Source of the DNA: Thioploca ingrica
GTDB lineage: Bacteria > Pseudomonadota > Gammaproteobacteria > Beggiatoales > Beggiatoaceae
Direction: 5' to 3'
Length of the DNA stretch: 64,000 nt
Assembly: GCA_000828835.1 (NCBI GenBank)
Contig: AP014633.1
Span: forward strand, 3,782,001-3,846,000
Under the pieces are notes generated by a model that did no database searches, was not told the origin of the DNA, and was given only the letters and a program-made list of their open reading frames with translations. Both the position numbers and the translations under genes were made by a program. Positions 26,815-35,500 of the stretch are shown in pieces (position 1 is the stretch's first letter; each line of letters starts with the position of its first letter).

Positions 26815-27378
26815 ATGAAAACACTTAAGGTTTTATCCATTTCTTCCGAAGATTACCTCGTAGGAGAAGCAGTCAGTCCTCTTAAGCATGAATACCGGCG
26901 AGGACAAGTTTATGCCATGTCAGGGGCTAAGAAGGCACATGTTCTAATTGCTAGCAATTTAATTATCTTACTGGGTAATCATTTGCATGATTCACCTTGC
27001 ATGGTATTTGGTTCCGATATGAAAGTGAGATTGGAACCGGCCAATTGTTTTTATTATCCAGATGTATCAGTTAGTTGTGATGAAGCGGATATTAAAACTA
27101 AGGACGTTTTTATTTTAGCACCGCTTTTGGTGATAGAAATTCTTTTTCCGGCTACTGAGGCTTTTGACCGGGGTGAGAAGTTTGCGGATTACCGTACTTT
27201 ACCCAGTCTACAAGAGTATGTGTTGGTCAGCCAAACTGATAGGGTCATAGACTGTTTCCGCCGTACCGAGACGGGTGAATGGCGAGAACAATGCTATGAA
27301 CGACATGGAACATTAGTATTGATAAGTGTGGGATTATCTTGTGCAGTGGAAGAAGTTTATCGAAAAATAGCTTGGTAG
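26815..27378 (+). CDS. Uma2-family (DUF820) putative endonuclease
   Basis: The start is the ATG at 26815 (187 residues); a TTG two codons earlier is open too. The PD-(D/E)xK-like core is visible: YPDVSVSC supplies the Asp, LLVIEILFPATEAFDRGEKF the Glu and Lys, then YRTLPSLQEYVLVSQ. IEILFP departs from the common VEVLSP but keeps the acidic residue. Uma2 proteins are numerous in cyanobacteria and filamentous sulfur bacteria and are predicted nucleases; their role is not established. A relative is at 57244. Confidence 0.85.
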   Translation: MKTLKVLSISSEDYLVGEAVSPLKHEYRRGQVYAMSGAKKAHVLIASNLIILLGNHLHDSPCMVFGSDMKVRLEPANCFYYPDVSVSCDEADIKTKDVFILAPLLVIEILFPATEAFDRGEKFADYRTLPSLQEYVLVSQTDRVIDCFRRTETGEWREQCYERHGTLVLISVGLSCAVEEVYRKIAW

Positions 27379-27662
27379 CTTAGAGTATTCTTGATAGTAA
27401 AGTCATCGCCGCTATTATAACAATCACCTCCAAAGCTACTGTTAGCAATGATGGTGTTAGTGAGGGTGAAGATACCAGAAAGATTGAAGATGCCACCGCC
27501 GCTCTCCAAAGCTGAATTTCCCGACAGGGTGCTGTTGGTGATGGTTACGTCGTCCGCTATGTTGTTGATGCCGCCACCTGAATTTCCCGATAAGGTGCTA
27601 TTCGTGACGTTTAAGTCACCCTCATTATAGATGCCACCACCAACGCTATCAACAATAGTCAC
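27357..27662 (-). pseudogene. Remnant of a parallel beta-helix surface protein
   Basis: The 101-codon frame encodes repeats of the type NSTLSGNSxxGGGIxN, with TITNSTLSGNSA and TNTIIANSSFGGDC, which belong to the interior and end of large right-handed beta-helix adhesins. No signal peptide or N-terminal domain precedes it. The last codons overlap the end of the Uma2 gene. I read it as a left-over fragment of a much longer gene. Confidence 0.6.
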
Positions 27663-27831
27663 CTCTTATTGAGACCAGTTCTGTTATCATCTATCATCAT
27701 TTTTTCAAATGATGACAATTTAACTATACTACCAAATTGATGATATTAGGCGCAGGTTGGCAATTAAAAACAGTTAGGGTAATCTACTGGAATGGATATT
27801 AAATGAAGCGGTGATTGTTGAAGTGGCTAAT

Positions 27832-27904
27832 TGCCGGCGATACGATTTGAACGTACGACCTGCCGATTACGAATCGGCTGCTCTACCAACTAAGCTACGC
27901 CGGC
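27832..27904 (-). tRNA. tRNA-Thr, anticodon CGT
   Basis: The 73-nt sequence folds as a cloverleaf: acceptor GCCGGCG with CGCCGGC, D arm GCTT...GAGC, anticodon stem GCCGA/TCGGC around TTCGTAA, a 5-nt variable loop and a T arm with TTCAAAT loop. The anticodon CGT reads ACG threonine codons. The discriminator is A and no CCA is encoded, so the end must be added after transcription. Confidence 0.93.
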
Positions 27905-27953
27905 ATTTAGACTAAACATTTTACAATTAATCATGGTGACAAGCAAATGTTAG

Positions 27954-28985
27954 TTAACCAGTTTTTCGCGGTAATGCTCTCGTGAGTAAATAAAATAATG
28001 CTCGTAAACTGATATCACTGCGAGTGAACAGGTTACTGACTAGAATAGTTGCTTTAACGCTCCGCCGCGAAATTTTAACTTGCCGTCCCTGACGAAAATC
28101 ACGCCGCTGATTGATCCGCCGTAAAGTCAGTATGGCCATCCCTAAAGCCCATAAACAAAAACGTCGAATCCCAATCTCATGAGACGGAATAAGCAAGATG
28201 TAACGTAGCGCAGTGTGTAAATGGGTATAAGTAATACTAATCAGTTCTGCTAAACCTTCACCAAAGGCGGGATCATAATGGGTTGGGGAAAGATTTTGTA
28301 AATTAAATCCCACTTGAGTAAATATTTCTCGAGGTAACCAACAAGCACCGCGTTGTCGATCTTCCCAAATGTCTTTGAGAATATTAGTCATTTGTAAAGC
28401 CTGCCCAAATGAAATCGCTAGTGCTTGTAAAGCCGTTTGGTTTTGGGCAATATAGGGCGAATAATCACAAAATAAATCCGTTAGCATTTCACCCACAACA
28501 CCGGCGACGTAATAACAGTAACGATTCATTTCGGCGAGATCTTTTAAGCCAGCTAAAGTGTTATTTTGTTGAAAATCAGCCATTCCTTCTGCCATGATCC
28601 GGACACAACGGTATAAAGCCGCCCGCTGAGAAACATTAAAACCATGAGTTAACCGAATCACTCGTGGGGTGTTAACAATCAGATCTCTTTCTGCAGCCAG
28701 TGTCTTCTCGGAAAGCCGGGGAAATAAAGTTTGACTAAAGGTTTCTGCGGCGAGTTTCCCAGCAACAACTTGAGTAAATTGTTGAGAAAATAATCTTTTT
28801 TGCGCTGGAGTTAATTGCGGCTCGTCTTCGATAGTATCGGCAATTCGGCATAATAAATAACCGTTACTAACTACTTTACATAAATCTGGCGGTAATTGTG
28901 GAATAGTGAGCGCAAAGGTACGAGAAACCCCTTGTAAAATATAGCTTTGGTAAGCCTCGTCAGTCAGGTGTGAAGTCATTAACAT
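27954..28985 (-). CDS. Squalene/phytoene synthase family enzyme
   Basis: The 343-residue protein has both Asp-rich motifs of the trans head-to-head prenyl synthases: DTIED at about 53-57 and NILKDIWEDRQRG near 205. YCYYVAGVVGEMLTDLF is the conserved helix between them. It joins two farnesyl (or geranylgeranyl) diphosphates. The N-terminus, with SRTFALTIPQLP and the LCRIADTIEDEP stretch, favours squalene synthase over phytoene synthase. Squalene would feed hopanoids or sterols, but no cyclase gene lies in the window. It is divergent from the ATP-grasp gene. Confidence 0.88.
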   Translation of the reverse strand: MLMTSHLTDEAYQSYILQGVSRTFALTIPQLPPDLCKVVSNGYLLCRIADTIEDEPQLTPAQKRLFSQQFTQVVAGKLAAETFSQTLFPRLSEKTLAAERDLIVNTPRVIRLTHGFNVSQRAALYRCVRIMAEGMADFQQNNTLAGLKDLAEMNRYCYYVAGVVGEMLTDLFCDYSPYIAQNQTALQALAISFGQALQMTNILKDIWEDRQRGACWLPREIFTQVGFNLQNLSPTHYDPAFGEGLAELISITYTHLHTALRYILLIPSHEIGIRRFCLWALGMAILTLRRINQRRDFRQGRQVKISRRSVKATILVSNLFTRSDISLRALFYLLTRALPRKTG

Positions 28986-29113
28986 AGTTTATTAAAATCA
29001 GTGCTAAGCCAAAATGGCAAGGGTTTTTATGACAATAATAATGCCTTCATTAAAATAATACTGATGGTATGATGAATTTTATTATCGATATTAAGTAGGA
29101 CAAACAAATAGTT

Positions 29114-31675
29114 ATGCAAGAAACTCATGATCTCTCCGGCAGTTTAAATACGCTGGATGAATTGGGTAGCCATTATAAATGTATTGGTGGTCTATTTGAT
29201 GAAATGTGTGTTAACGATAATCAAATCCGCCCACATTGGGAATATTTAATTCAATCTTTAAAGACATTGGGAACAAGAGAATTAGAATTACGTTTGCAAG
29301 AGGCGCATCGGTTATTACGTAATAATGGGGTTACTTACAATGTATTCGGTGATCCGCAAGGACGAGATCGAACTTGGCAATTAGACCCAATTCCCTTACT
29401 CATTTCAAGTGAAGAATGGGCTACAGTAGAACGAGGGCTGGTTCAAAGAGCCGAGTTAATGAATTTACTCATTGCTGATTTGTATGGACCACGTCAGACT
29501 CTGCAAAAGGGGTTGTTACCGATTGAACTCATTGCCAATTACCCGGGTTTTCTGCGTCCCTGTCATGGGATTAATTTTTCTAAACATCATCATTTACTGC
29601 TGTATGCGGTGGATTTAATTCGTTCGCCAGAGGGGCGCTTTTGGGCTATTGCTGATCGGACTCAAGCGCCCGCCGGTGCCGGTTATGCTTTAGAAAATCG
29701 GTTAGTCATGTCACGAATTTTACCGGGTTTATTTCGGGATTCCCATGTCCATCGCTTGGCATTATTTTTCCGCACCTTACGCACAACTCTAGCACAATTG
29801 TCTGGACATCAAGATCATCGGATTGTCTTGCTCTCCAGTGGTCCTGAACATGAAACTTATTTTGAACACGCTTATCTCGCCAAGTATCTCGGTTATACTT
29901 TGGTGCAAGGTGCTGATTTAACTGTCAGGGAAGGCAAAGTTCGGTTAAGAACGTTAGATGGATTACAACCGATTGATGTCATTTTGAGACGGGTTGATGA
30001 TCTGCTTTGTGATCCACTGGAACTCGATCCGAATTCTCATTTAGGGGTAGCTGGTTTGACGCAGGCTGTGCGGATGGGGAATGTGGTGATGGCGAATCCA
30101 CTCGGCATTGGCGTGTTAGAAAATCCAGGGTTATTAGCTTTTATTAACCCCTTAGCGCAGTATTTTTTAGGCGAAGATTTACTGATTCCTTCACCGACCA
30201 CTTGGTGGTGTGGACAACGCCAAGCTTGTGATTATGTATTAACTCACCTAGATAAATTGGTTATCAAATCCATTCAACTCGGGAAATCGGCTGTTCATGG
30301 TCAATTCCTTAGCGAACCTCAACGCGAACAATTACGTGAACAAATTCGAGCACGACCGCAGTGGTTTGTGGGTATCGAAGAACCCCCCCGTTCAACCGCA
30401 CCGATTTTTATAGAAGGTCGTTTGCAACCACGGCCGGTGATTTTACGTAGCTTCTTGGTGAGTTGTGATCATCATTATCAAGTGATGCCCGGTGGTTTAA
30501 CACGCATTGCTGCTGATGGTGATAGTTTTTACACAGTTGGTCAGAGTGAGAATTTAAGTAAAGATACGTGGGTACTCGCTTCTGAACCCGTGGTGCAATT
30601 AACGTTATTGCCCAGTGTTCAACCCATCATCCGTTTTGAAGGCCAAAGAGAATTACCGAGTCGAGTTGCGGAAAATTTATTTTGGTTAGGGCGATATGCG
30701 GAACGAGCAGAAGGCACGATTCGATTATTACGGACGGTTTCATTTTATTTATCAGAACCTTATGATTTTCCAACCCCGCAGCAACAGGCTTGTTTACAGA
30801 CGTTATTAAGAGCCGTTACTTATTTGACACAAACTTATCCCGGATTCGTGGGTGAGGGTGCTGAAGCAACATTAGCTCTGCCGGAAAAAGAATTATTGTC
30901 AGTGTTCTTAGATAAAAATCGTTTTGGGAGTTTATCTTCCACTTTACAATCTTTGCTCAATGCCGCTCGTTCAGTACGGGATAGGATTTCTCTCGATTTA
31001 TGGCATGTCATCAGTGATATTGATGAACAATTACAAAGTTTACAACAAAGCACCTCGCTCAGAATTGATGATCTTTTAGATGAGCTCGATAATTTAATTC
31101 ACGCCTTAGCCGCTTTTGCTGGTTTTAGTATCGAAAATATCACCCATGAGATGGGTTGGCATTTTCTGCTGATAGGGCGACGCTTAGAACGGGCAACCCA
31201 GAGCACTTACTTATTGCAAGCACTGTTAACTCATGTGATTGTCGATGATGCGGTGTTACTCGAGTATTTATTAGTTATTACGGATAGTTTATTAACTTAT
31301 CGGCGCCGCTATCGTTCCCAAGTCCAAGTCAATGCCGTGTTAGAACTGATTTTACAAAGTGAAAGTAATCCTCGCTCAGTCGGTTATCAGCTAGAAAGCT
31401 TACAGCGGCATATTCGGGAGTTACCACGTCATGATGTCCCTTATCATTCAGCCGAAGAACGCTTAATTCTGGAAGCATTAACTCAATTACGGTTAGCCGA
31501 TGTGGATCAATTAGCACAGGTTACCGATAATTATCTTCGCCCCTCATTAAACCAATTATTGCTCAAACTGGGGCAAAATCTGGCCGATTTATCCAATGCT
31601 TTGAGCAATAGCTATTTTAGTCACGCTGAACAACCGCACCAATTAGTTCGGTTTGGTACGGAGGTGGAAATATAA
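29114..31675 (+). CDS. Circularly permuted ATP-grasp ligase fused to an alpha-E domain
   Basis: The 853-residue protein joins two families usually encoded side by side. Residues about 75-480 are a circularly permuted type 2 ATP-grasp (YNVFGDPQGRDRTWQLDPIP at the start, RVDDLLCDPLELDPNSHLG in the core). Residues about 514-835 are an alpha-E domain opening with RVAENLFWLGRYAERAEG. The pair is thought to form an amide or peptide ligase, commonly near transglutaminase-like proteases. None is seen here. The substrate is unknown. This full-length fusion is known in other proteobacteria. Confidence 0.88.
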   Translation: MQETHDLSGSLNTLDELGSHYKCIGGLFDEMCVNDNQIRPHWEYLIQSLKTLGTRELELRLQEAHRLLRNNGVTYNVFGDPQGRDRTWQLDPIPLLISSEEWATVERGLVQRAELMNLLIADLYGPRQTLQKGLLPIELIANYPGFLRPCHGINFSKHHHLLLYAVDLIRSPEGRFWAIADRTQAPAGAGYALENRLVMSRILPGLFRDSHVHRLALFFRTLRTTLAQLSGHQDHRIVLLSSGPEHETYFEHAYLAKYLGYTLVQGADLTVREGKVRLRTLDGLQPIDVILRRVDDLLCDPLELDPNSHLGVAGLTQAVRMGNVVMANPLGIGVLENPGLLAFINPLAQYFLGEDLLIPSPTTWWCGQRQACDYVLTHLDKLVIKSIQLGKSAVHGQFLSEPQREQLREQIRARPQWFVGIEEPPRSTAPIFIEGRLQPRPVILRSFLVSCDHHYQVMPGGLTRIAADGDSFYTVGQSENLSKDTWVLASEPVVQLTLLPSVQPIIRFEGQRELPSRVAENLFWLGRYAERAEGTIRLLRTVSFYLSEPYDFPTPQQQACLQTLLRAVTYLTQTYPGFVGEGAEATLALPEKELLSVFLDKNRFGSLSSTLQSLLNAARSVRDRISLDLWHVISDIDEQLQSLQQSTSLRIDDLLDELDNLIHALAAFAGFSIENITHEMGWHFLLIGRRLERATQSTYLLQALLTHVIVDDAVLLEYLLVITDSLLTYRRRYRSQVQVNAVLELILQSESNPRSVGYQLESLQRHIRELPRHDVPYHSAEERLILEALTQLRLADVDQLAQVTDNYLRPSLNQLLLKLGQNLADLSNALSNSYFSHAEQPHQLVRFGTEVEI

Positions 31676-31743
31676 CCTTGGCAGTGGTCGTGATAGCTAA
31701 TAACCGGTGTATCTGCAGCGTCGTGTAACCCGCCCTACGCTGT

Positions 31744-31897
31744 ATTGCCGTTAACTTAAACCGATTTCTCCCCCCGCCTTACCAAGGAGGGGGTTGGGGG
31801 GTGGTTATTAATCGATTGAATGAGAAAAACTTTTTTAACCACCCCCTTGCCCCCTCCTTGGTAAGGCGGGGGAAGTTTTCTTTAACTTAATGGTAGT
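31744..31897. repeat. Long hairpin element with MITE-like ends
   Basis: The inner arms 31771-31793 and 31850-31872 are perfect 23-bp inverted repeats (CCCCCGCCTTACCAAGGAGG onward), extended with mismatches to about 36 bp around a 30-nt loop. The outer ends ATTGCCGTTAACTTAAA and TTTAACTTAATGGTAGT match the family terminal repeat. A further lone end (TTACTGTTAACTTAAG) follows near 31914. Confidence 0.75.
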
Positions 31898-31961
31898 GGC
31901 CCTAACGCCGCATTACTGTTAACTTAAGGAGTTCCCACTGGAGTAAATTGACGACAGCTAT

Positions 31962-32252
31962 TTAGCTAGGGGGAGTAATCATTTCAAGAATTGAATGCCA
32001 GATTTTAGAAATGATCTCTACCAGATACCAACCCGTTTCTGAAGAATTAGAAATTTGACAACTGGCCTCATTACCACTGAGAACACAAACAATGCCAAAC
32101 AGGACAGATAATAGAATGGGCAAAAGAACGCCTAACGTACCAGCCAATAAGATCAGCAATAAGTGGCGTTTGAGCGTTTCAAATAAAGTTGGCTTTTCAT
32201 CAAGCCTGATTTTTCTCTTTTCCACGGCTAATAAATAAGGGGCATCTTTCAT
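31962..32252 (-). CDS. Small membrane protein, unknown function
   Basis: From the ATG at 32252 the product has 96 residues, with a basic N-terminus (EKRKIRLDEKP) and one long hydrophobic stretch, LLLILLAGTLGVLLPILLSV and beyond, long enough for one or two helices. Two cysteines follow (VCVLSG and ASCQIS). A GTG at 32309 would extend it to 115 residues and overlap the upstream frame by 32 nt. No family recognised. Possibly paired with the small membrane protein upstream. Confidence 0.45.
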   Translation of the reverse strand: MKDAPYLLAVEKRKIRLDEKPTLFETLKRHLLLILLAGTLGVLLPILLSVLFGIVCVLSGNEASCQISNSSETGWYLVEIISKIWHSILEMITPPS

Positions 32253-32277
32253 TATCAATGATAAATGAATTATAGCA

Positions 32278-32526
32278 CTATTTAGTAAAGTGGCGCTGTA
32301 GGTGTGCACCGTAAAACTCTAAAAGTAGAATAATAAAGTAGATAATGGGAATAAGCAATAACTTTGCCATCAATTGCGTAGAGGCTATTTTTCTTGAACT
32401 TAATGGCATTAACGAGAGAAATTTTTTCGGCAGATGTGCTTCGTATACCCATTCATCGCTATAATTAATATTAATTTTGGTAGGTATTGCCCACTTTACC
32501 CTGCTGACTTTTGGCAGGTAGGTCAT
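32278..32526 (-). CDS. Small membrane protein, unknown function
   Basis: The 82-residue product has a hydrophilic first half and one C-terminal membrane helix, LLLIPIIYFIILLLEF. I recognise no family. It ends 25 nt before the next small membrane gene on the same strand. DNA at 32392-32410 inside it resembles an end of the dispersed MITE-like element, so part of the frame may derive from a repeat. Low confidence that it is a real gene. Confidence 0.35.
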   Translation of the reverse strand: MTYLPKVSRVKWAIPTKININYSDEWVYEAHLPKKFLSLMPLSSRKIASTQLMAKLLLIPIIYFIILLLEFYGAHLQRHFTK

Positions 32527-32567
32527 ATCGTTAGAGATATCTGAGCAGTATAGAGGAGATTATCAGT

Positions 32568-35500
32568 ATGAAATGTAGAGTTAAAGAAACCCTGTTATTT
32601 GTCGTTCGATTCAATCAAAATAGATTAAGAACAGATAGTTCTACCGATTACCAGTCAAAATGTATACTCAACTGGTGTAAAATATGGCTTAATGCGTTGG
32701 GGCTACTGGTAATTTCGGTAGGCGTGTCCGCTACACCGACATTCCGTCCTGACAATGGGCATTACTACGAAGCGTTCAACTCATCTCAAACTTTTGATCA
32801 AGCGGTTAGCATAGCAAGCACCTTAACTTATTGTAGTATGACCGGTCACTTGGTCACCATCAATGATAGCGCCGAGCAAACCTTTATTAAGAACCTAATT
32901 CAAAATATCCAACCGCCAAACCCGTGGTATATTTTATGGATTGGCGGCAAACAGGTTTTAGGCATAACACAGTGGATTACCAGCGAAACTTGGTCATATA
33001 CCAATTTTAAAAGTGGCCATCCTGCGTCAAGTCATTACGGAATAAGCATTGGAGGCTCCGGTTACTCCTACCAATGGATGGGGCAGTTGTCCAACCAATC
33101 ATTGGGAAATTACATCGTAGAATACGAAGGCACACCAACCCCAGAAATTCAACTCAAGGGTGGGATACCGGCCACGGAGATTGTCGACGGAAGTACTAGC
33201 CCAGTAACTACGAATGATACCGATTTTGGCGATGTGATAGTAGGTAGTTCTATCAATAAAACCTTTACGATTGAAAACAGTGGGGTAGATAGTTTAGCTT
33301 TAACTGATTCGCCCTCTGTTGTTGCTCTGACAGGTACTTGTACGGGCTTTAGCGTTACCGCACAACCGACCTCATCTTGTGTCGCACCCAATGGTCTCAC
33401 TACCTTTACCATTCAATACCAGCCGATTGTTGCGGGCACACACTCCTGCACGGTCAGCATTGACAATAACGATAGCAATGAAAATCCCTATGATTTCAGT
33501 ATTCAAGGGGTGGGAGTAACACCACCAGAAATCGATATCCAAGGCAACAGCATCAGCATTGCGGATGGTGATACCACGCCGGGTTTGTCTGACAACACCG
33601 ATTTTGGTAGCACCCCGATAGATACACCCATCAGCAAAATTTTTACGATTGCCAACACCGGCGAAGCGGACTTAAACTTATCTGACAAGCCGCTAATCGC
33701 TTTGACGGGAGATGGTTGTGCGGCTTTCAATGTAACTACCGAACCAACTACACCCGTTACCGCCACCAGCGGTACTACCAACTTTATCATTGAATACAAG
33801 CCGATTGCTGCGGGCACGCACACCTGCACGGTCAGCATTGCCAATGACGACCCCGACGAGAATCTCTATAATTTTAGTATTCAAGGGAGTACACCAGCAA
33901 AAATTGATATCCAAGGTAACGGTACCAACATTGCAGATGGAGACACCACGCCAAACACGGCTGACCATACTGATTTTGGCAACACCTCGATAGGTTCGTC
34001 TGTCAGCCACACCTTTATGATTGCCAACACCGGCGAAGCCATTTTAAACTTATCTGGCACGCCGCTAGTTGCTTTGACAGGCGCCGGTTGTGCGGCTTTC
34101 AGTGTGACGACTCCACCGACCACGCCGGTTGCCGCCACCAGCGGTACCACTTTCTTTACGATTCAATACAACCCGCTGACGGTGGGCACGCACACTTGCA
34201 CGGTGAGCATTGCCAATGACGATAGCAATAAAAATCCCTATAATTTCAACATTCAAGGGATTGGTTTGATGCCGGAGACTAATGTAACGCTACCGGAAAT
34301 GAATATCCAAGGTAACGGCGTCAGCATTGCGGCGGGGGATACCAAGCCCACCACTGCTGACAATACCCATTTTGGTAGCACTCTGCTCGGCACGCCTATC
34401 AGCAAGACCTTTACGATTACTAACACCGGCAGAGCGATTTTAAACTTATCCGGTACGCCGCTAGTCGCTTTGACCGGTGCCGATTGCACCGCTTTCAGTG
34501 TGACGATTCCACCAACTACACCCATTGCGGTCACTAGCGGTACGACCACTTTTACGATTCAATACAACCCGCTGACGGTGGGCACGCACACTTGCACGGT
34601 GAGCATTGCTAACGACGACAGCAATGAAAATCCATATGATTTCAATATATTGGGTAAAACTGCTTTGGTAGCCAATGACGATAGTGCCAGTACCACGCAG
34701 AATATCCCCGTGACGGTTGCTGTGTTGAGTAATGATCGGGTTCCTGAGGGAGATTTAAATTTACTGAGTTTAAAGGTAACTACACCACCCCTGAATGCCA
34801 CTGTGACGGTCAATCCCGATAGCACGATCACTTATCTTCCTAAACCAGGCGTTACGGCAAATACGGATAGCTTTATTTATCAGCTATGTGATGGCGATAA
34901 TCCACCGCAATGTGCTACGGCTACCGTCACTATAACGATAGCTAGGCAGTTACCACCCGTCGCAGCAAACCTGAACGCTCCGATAACGTTTAATAATGCG
35001 ATAGTACAATTACCGCCATTAGCGGCTCAAGATTCAGATGGTACCGTCACTATTTATACGATTGCTGCTTTACCTTTGTCGATCCAAGGCATTTTATATC
35101 TCGGCGATCCGGCTAAAGATGGCCAATTAGTCGCCGCTGGTCAAGAAATCAAACCGGATCAGATAGGAAAACTCTTTTTTCAACCAGCTAATCATTTTAT
35201 TGGCACAGCAAGTTTTACTTATACGGCCACAGACAATTTAGGCGCCATCAGTAATTTCGCTTCGGTGACGATACCGGTTGAGGCACCAGTCAATCATCCC
35301 CCACTGGCTCATAACGACACCGGAAATACTCATTCAGAGATGCCGGTGACGATACCCGCTAACTTACCGCCGGTGGCTGATAATAAGACCGCTTCAACAC
35401 TCAATGATACTTCAGTGTTATTACCGCCTTTATCGGCGACAGATACAGATGGTTCAATCGTTTCTTATACCATCACGACTTTACCATTGACAACTCAAGG

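Noticed and set aside
33149-34831. Several antisense and shifted open frames over the surface-protein repeats
   Set aside because: They repeat with the anchor-D-like units of the gene at 32568 and encode no recognisable protein.
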